Assembly: GCA_039000515.1 (NCBI GenBank)
Contig: JBCFYV010000024.1
Span: 38,242,035-38,306,034, forward strand
Origin: Timema cristinae
Taxonomy: Eukaryota > Arthropoda > Insecta > Phasmatodea > Timematidae
Length of the DNA stretch: 64,000 nt
Direction of reading: 5' to 3'
The position numbers and the translations under genes were made by a program. The notes beneath the pieces were generated by a model, which worked only from the letters and a program-made list of their open reading frames with translations, was not told the DNA's origin and ran no database searches. Positions 59,819-64,000 of this stretch are shown piece by piece (the first letter of the stretch is position 1; each line of letters opens with the position of its first letter).

Positions 59819-60037
59819 TATTTTGATTTGAGTAACTATAACCAAAATCTAGTAAACTTGTGCATCAATAAAACACAAAACACACAGTGTTATAATAACA
59901 TTATGTTTTAACTTAATATGGCATATAAATAAATTTGGAATAAACGACATGACAATATGCTAGCATATCTATCTTGTAACTGTCAAATGTAACGTTACTA
60001 AAAGACAAAGGAAGCAACATAATATTTATATTTGTAT

Positions 60038-60277
60038 CGCTGTATCTTACTACCCTTTTAGGTCATACGCATGTAAGATTATTTCTCTAATGTGGTAAGG
60101 ATAAAGAAGTAAGCGTATTAAAGGTAATCTAACCATATTAGCTTGGAAGGAGAGTGGGAAACTTTGGTTAAAACCACCCTCAATAGACCAGACCAGAATT
60201 CAAGCACCGATCTCCTCGACACGAGCAGGCTAGTCTAACATGAGGGTGAGAACTAGACCATTCGGTCACTGAAGGGG
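60038..60277 (-). mobile_element. SINE family C
   Basis: In its own sense: head CAGTGACCGAATGGTCTAG, body GGTGGTTTTAACCAAAGTTT and CCCACTCTCCTTCCAAGC, and tail ACCTAAAAGGGTAGTAAGATAC. The head matches 3613 and 21917. Confidence 0.8.
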
Positions 60278-61765
60278 ATGACACCATTGTAAAATACCTC
60301 TTGAAAAATACATTTTAAAATGGTCAAAATAACTTTCATAACTGATAGGTATGTTATTTTTTGGAAAATATGAGTAGACAACCGAGGACATTCCTTTGCC
60401 CATTGCACCCGCCCAATTTATTTTAAAAATCTGCTTCCACGACTGTTTTATAGTCGTTTGGTAATAATTTCTTTCAGATAAATTTTATCACAATTAACAT
60501 ATTCTACATGTTTTGTGATAGTCTAGAGTGTAGACTATCACAAAACAAGTCTATGTTAAATATTCCTTTTCCACCTAAAAAGTAATTGAATTTCTAGAGA
60601 TGAGATTCAATTCAAAGGTTCATGGATGAAATCTCTTATTGGGCATATTTCTGCTCATCATAAGTGATAAGTATGATCCATGGCGTGTTTCAGATATTGA
60701 TAAACGCATAAAAATAATAATAGTATTTGTTATACCACAAACGAGAGCAATAAGACGTAAGTATGGTGTCAAAATACACATATGTGGTTTGTACATTGAC
60801 TATGAGCAAGATAGTATTATAAGCCCTTTTCAAAGACATTCTTGGTTCGAATCTCCTCTGTTTGTGAAAACAAATGAGCTACGTGATATTTAAAGAGGTT
60901 TGTCCATATTTTTATAAAAGTATAATGTAAGTATACTCTTAAAGAATAATAAATATGGTTAAAAAATAATTTTAATTTCAGTTTGAAAATTATCTCAAAT
61001 TATCTAATGTCTAAGGCATATTTAAAATAATTACGGTGTTCGTGATTTCAAAATATCAAGTTTTTTTCCCCTCTGTTTCCTGAAATATTCCCAGATATAA
61101 AAACCATTTAAGTTTTTCTCTTTAAATTATAATTTAAACTCGCAGTGTTTCATGGATATAACATGCTACTATACTTGTATTCTTTTGGTTTGTTATTTTC
61201 CCTAGAAATTCTAAATACAGTTGCTAAACATGCAAATTGCTAAGCAGTTTAGTAACAGTATTACTGCTTTATCGCGTGTGTCGTATAGTATATATAAATA
61301 TACGTATATATTTTTACCCTGCACTTTACTATGGAGCGGAATAATAACAGCTGAATTTATTAGCTATGGTGTGAACAGTCTGTCGCATAAATTCATCACT
61401 TTAAAAGCGAGTCTATAAAGTAGGACCCACCACAGACTAATGCTGCAAACAATTTTATTGGGATAGCTGGTGACAAGTTGAACGAAACTCTGCCACGTCA
61501 CATCACATCATGGAGGACACAATGTTTTTTATCAGTTGTTTAAACTGCGTTTAGAACGTTTGTTACTTCATAAATATCACAAATTCGGAATAATTTGGAT
61601 AATATATTATAACTCTTTATAAAAATAAACATAATGACCTTAACTAGGACACAAATACGATCAATGACCAAAATTCCTGGTTCACAATAAATTATGAGCC
61701 CGAGATAATAATGTTCAAAATACATTTTGCTTTAACGCTTCTATTATCAAACGTTGCTACTTTTT
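60278..61765. other. AT-rich stretch with one strong hairpin
   Basis: A perfect 15-bp inverted pair (TTTTGTGATAGTCTA / TAGACTATCACAAAA) with a 5-base loop lies at 60511-60545. The 84-codon frame at 60639-60893 is unrecognised; it contains an internal GTAAGTATGG word, but no exon is supported. Confidence 0.5.
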
Positions 61766-61830
61766 ATCAGCTTCGGTGGCCTCATGATCTAAAGTTTCAC
61801 TCTTGCAATAGATGTCGTTGTGGGAGACTA
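61766..61830 (+). mobile_element. SINE family C head fragment
   Basis: GCTTCGGTGGCCTCATGATC then TAAAGTTTCACTCTTGCAATAGA is the C head. The sequence departs from the family after about 60 bp, so this is a 3'-truncated or rearranged piece. Confidence 0.6.
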
Positions 61831-64000
61831 TAAACAAACTGTATGTCAACAAAATAATTATTTATTTGATAGAAAATAGCTTTGTATAAATTGTAGGTAT
61901 GTATAAAACTTATCCAAGGAAGTGTGCACTATTAAGCTTACCATTCGCAATCCATCAATGAAACTGCAAATAAATATATTGATATAAAAACAGAACCTTC
62001 CTGTTTTTTGGTTCTGTGTTATTTATAACTCACCAAGTTGTTTAACAAAAACTTAACAAGATTGTTCTAGAGCGTGATTAATACGGGTAATAAAAAGTGG
62101 GAGATATTAAAGATAAACACAGGTTTAGGGCTAGGTTCTCTTTATTTAGTAATAATGAAAAATCTATATCGTATTAGTAGGTCAATCTTAAGAAAATTAA
62201 AAATCTTGTGTATCGATTTGTATATTCTTGGGGACAAAGATCAATAAATCAAATTATCAAGATAATAGACTAACCGTTTGGAACAAGAGGAACCAAAGTA
62301 GTGGTTGAGGAATTCCACGGAGATAGATTGTGGACTAAATCAGATGGTATTATTATGTATAGATTATTATATTTATTTTACTATCCATGTATTATATTAT
62401 TTATATTATATGTACAGTACATAATAATTTAAATCTGTATGTGGCTGTATAATATTTATATAATATGGTCTAGTATTTTATCAATTTTGGGCCAATCTGC
62501 ACAATTCTTCATACTATCAGACCGCAAGAAAAATAAAGATATAACGATAAAGAAAATATACAAGACATGATTTCGATTTTTTCAAATCATACTTAAGGCG
62601 ATTGGCCCTTTTCATTTGGCGTGGAAATGTAGATTTGTGGGAAGAATTTTTATTTCCCAGCAATTTAACTTTTGGAAACGGCTTTTTCAAGAATAGAAGA
62701 ATGTTAAGTTATACTTTTATTATACACACCTCATTCTTTTATTCTAACAGTGATCAAATAATGATTAAATTAACATTTTTCAATAGAAAACTACTGGCTT
62801 CATAACAAAAAATAAGAAAATGTAACAATTAATAAACATCGTTACATTATCTCAGAAGGGGGGGTTGAAAATACGTACATACAAATTTCACTCGTTCTCG
62901 AGAAAACTGATATTTCCAAACGTATGATTTTTCCTTAAGACGTGTCCGGTAGCGCCGTCTACGGTTTCCGTTATTCATCTGTTCCTGTTGGCATGTAAGG
63001 ATACTTTGGTCAGTTGTGAAGCCACATCACGCCTTTTACCCTCCCACCCAACATCCAACATCCAACAAAGTAGGTTTTAGACCTGCACTTGACAGGGCCA
63101 AGCGCCTTAAAACATTTGTCCATATACTAGAATAGTAGAACTATACCAATACAATTAATTCTTTAAACAAGTAGGTAATAGTACAATAAATTGATCGATA
63201 CTACAGTTGGTGTTTATCCTTTATTTAAAAACCCATTGATATTGGTGAGCTATAAGGAAACATATCTTCAGTTCATCAGTTGTATAAAAATAATCATATA
63301 TAAAATTTACATCAAACTGACAAGAGACACTTTAGTAGGAAATGACACAAACATAGGTGTTTGTTTTAATTGGGCCTTTGTGGGATACCAAGCTTTGGGA
63401 AAAAATTAGGAAATTTGGATGTTCCCAAAACTCGGTCGGGGAAAATTATTTCCTGGGATTCTTTGGAAAAATGTATAACTTATTAAAATATCACAATCAA
63501 GGATTTTTTTAAATTAATGTCACATTTTTCTATAGTGCGTATTAACAATAGTATTAATTTACTAAAATTAAATTAAGCTTTAGTTATTTTGGTCAAATGG
63601 ATACACCAAATTTAATCTGCTCTTATTTTACAGCTACGTATCTAGTCAACACAGTTATTGAGCGCAACTAAATAACAATAACTTTAGGCTACTTGAGGGT
63701 AGTATTTATCTATGAATAGATTTAAGAAAAAAAATAAATGTATGGTGAAACAAATGATAAAATTGGCTTTTAAATATCAAATAAAACACTCATTTACCTT
63801 CACCACACATATTATTTTGCATCAGACATTATATTACCTTAATGTTATAATTTGGAATGGCATCAATTTGCTTTTGTCTATTAGATGAAAATAGTTGTGT
63901 AATGTAGATGTTTTAAGTCCAACAGAGATTTTTGTGAGAGGTCTAGTAACTAAAATATAAGAGGTGACATGATACACTGGCTCGGTTGAGAAATAATTTC
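61831..64000. other. AT-rich stretch, no gene seen
   Basis: No repeat, RNA gene or convincing frame was found. A slightly GC-richer patch sits at 62940-63110. Confidence 0.35.

Noticed and set aside
60639..60893. 84-codon plus-strand frame containing a GTAAGTATGG word
   Set aside because: The splice-like words inside the frame would define only a ~60-bp exon of no recognisable content; no further support.

Overview
This is an AT-rich window (roughly 70% A+T by eye) from an animal genome. It looks intergenic or intronic: I find no complete protein-coding gene, no rRNA and no intact tRNA gene. The only readable protein homology is in decayed non-LTR retrotransposon (LINE) ends. Two things point to an arthropod. 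One is a set of interspersed repeats with a TTTTGCCCGCGGC head and a tail of the ATTAGTATAGAT or TATAAGTATAGAT type. The other is LINE C-terminal remnants of the RW.GH / PRRRWED / AAMNFRVP type. I cannot name the species.

The window is mostly layered mobile-element debris. (1) SINEs. Families A, B and C have different tRNA-like heads but end in the same 3' domain (CCCGAACGGGTAGTAAGACGCGG, then GCTAAT and an AAT run). Family A copies with good target-site duplications lie at 428, 19639, 26144, 29154, 33851, 35607 and 57513, with another copy at 13637. Family B lies at 6697, 10054, 15465 and 52680. Family C copies are older and lie at 3613, 21917, 37391, 47656, 50262, 50521, 55460 and 60038. 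Family D (44806, 49035, 59509) has another body and an AATAAAT-type tail. Several single tRNA-derived repeats are also present. (2) LINE 3' ends lie at 24915, 41100 and 46930, with a scrap at 22950. (3) Foldback or MITE-like DNA elements lie at 6130, 9017, 14690, 32868, 34692, 53528 and 54821. (4) Tandem repeats include a 23-copy, roughly 30-bp minisatellite at 54082-54724, a roughly 118-bp degenerate array at 41800-42255, and many TA and AAT microsatellites.

Region by region: 0-10 kb is mostly unique AT-rich DNA with one A SINE, one B SINE and two foldback elements. 10-20 kb has B and A SINEs, a palindromic tRNA-bearing repeat and a CpG-richer island at 18.3-18.8 kb. 20-36 kb alternates LINE debris, A SINEs and two large foldbacks. 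36-48 kb holds LINE remnants, a 118-bp array and two weak minus-strand exon candidates (42.5 and 45.8 kb). 48-64 kb holds C and D SINEs, the minisatellite, a clean TA-flanked MITE and a nested SINE insertion.

No set of genes here works together. The functional interest lies in the mobile-element biology: unrelated SINE bodies sharing one tail, very short tail-only insertions with target duplications, and foldbacks that carry tRNA-like arms. Coordinates of repeat edges are read by eye; those with a stated target duplication are the firmest.
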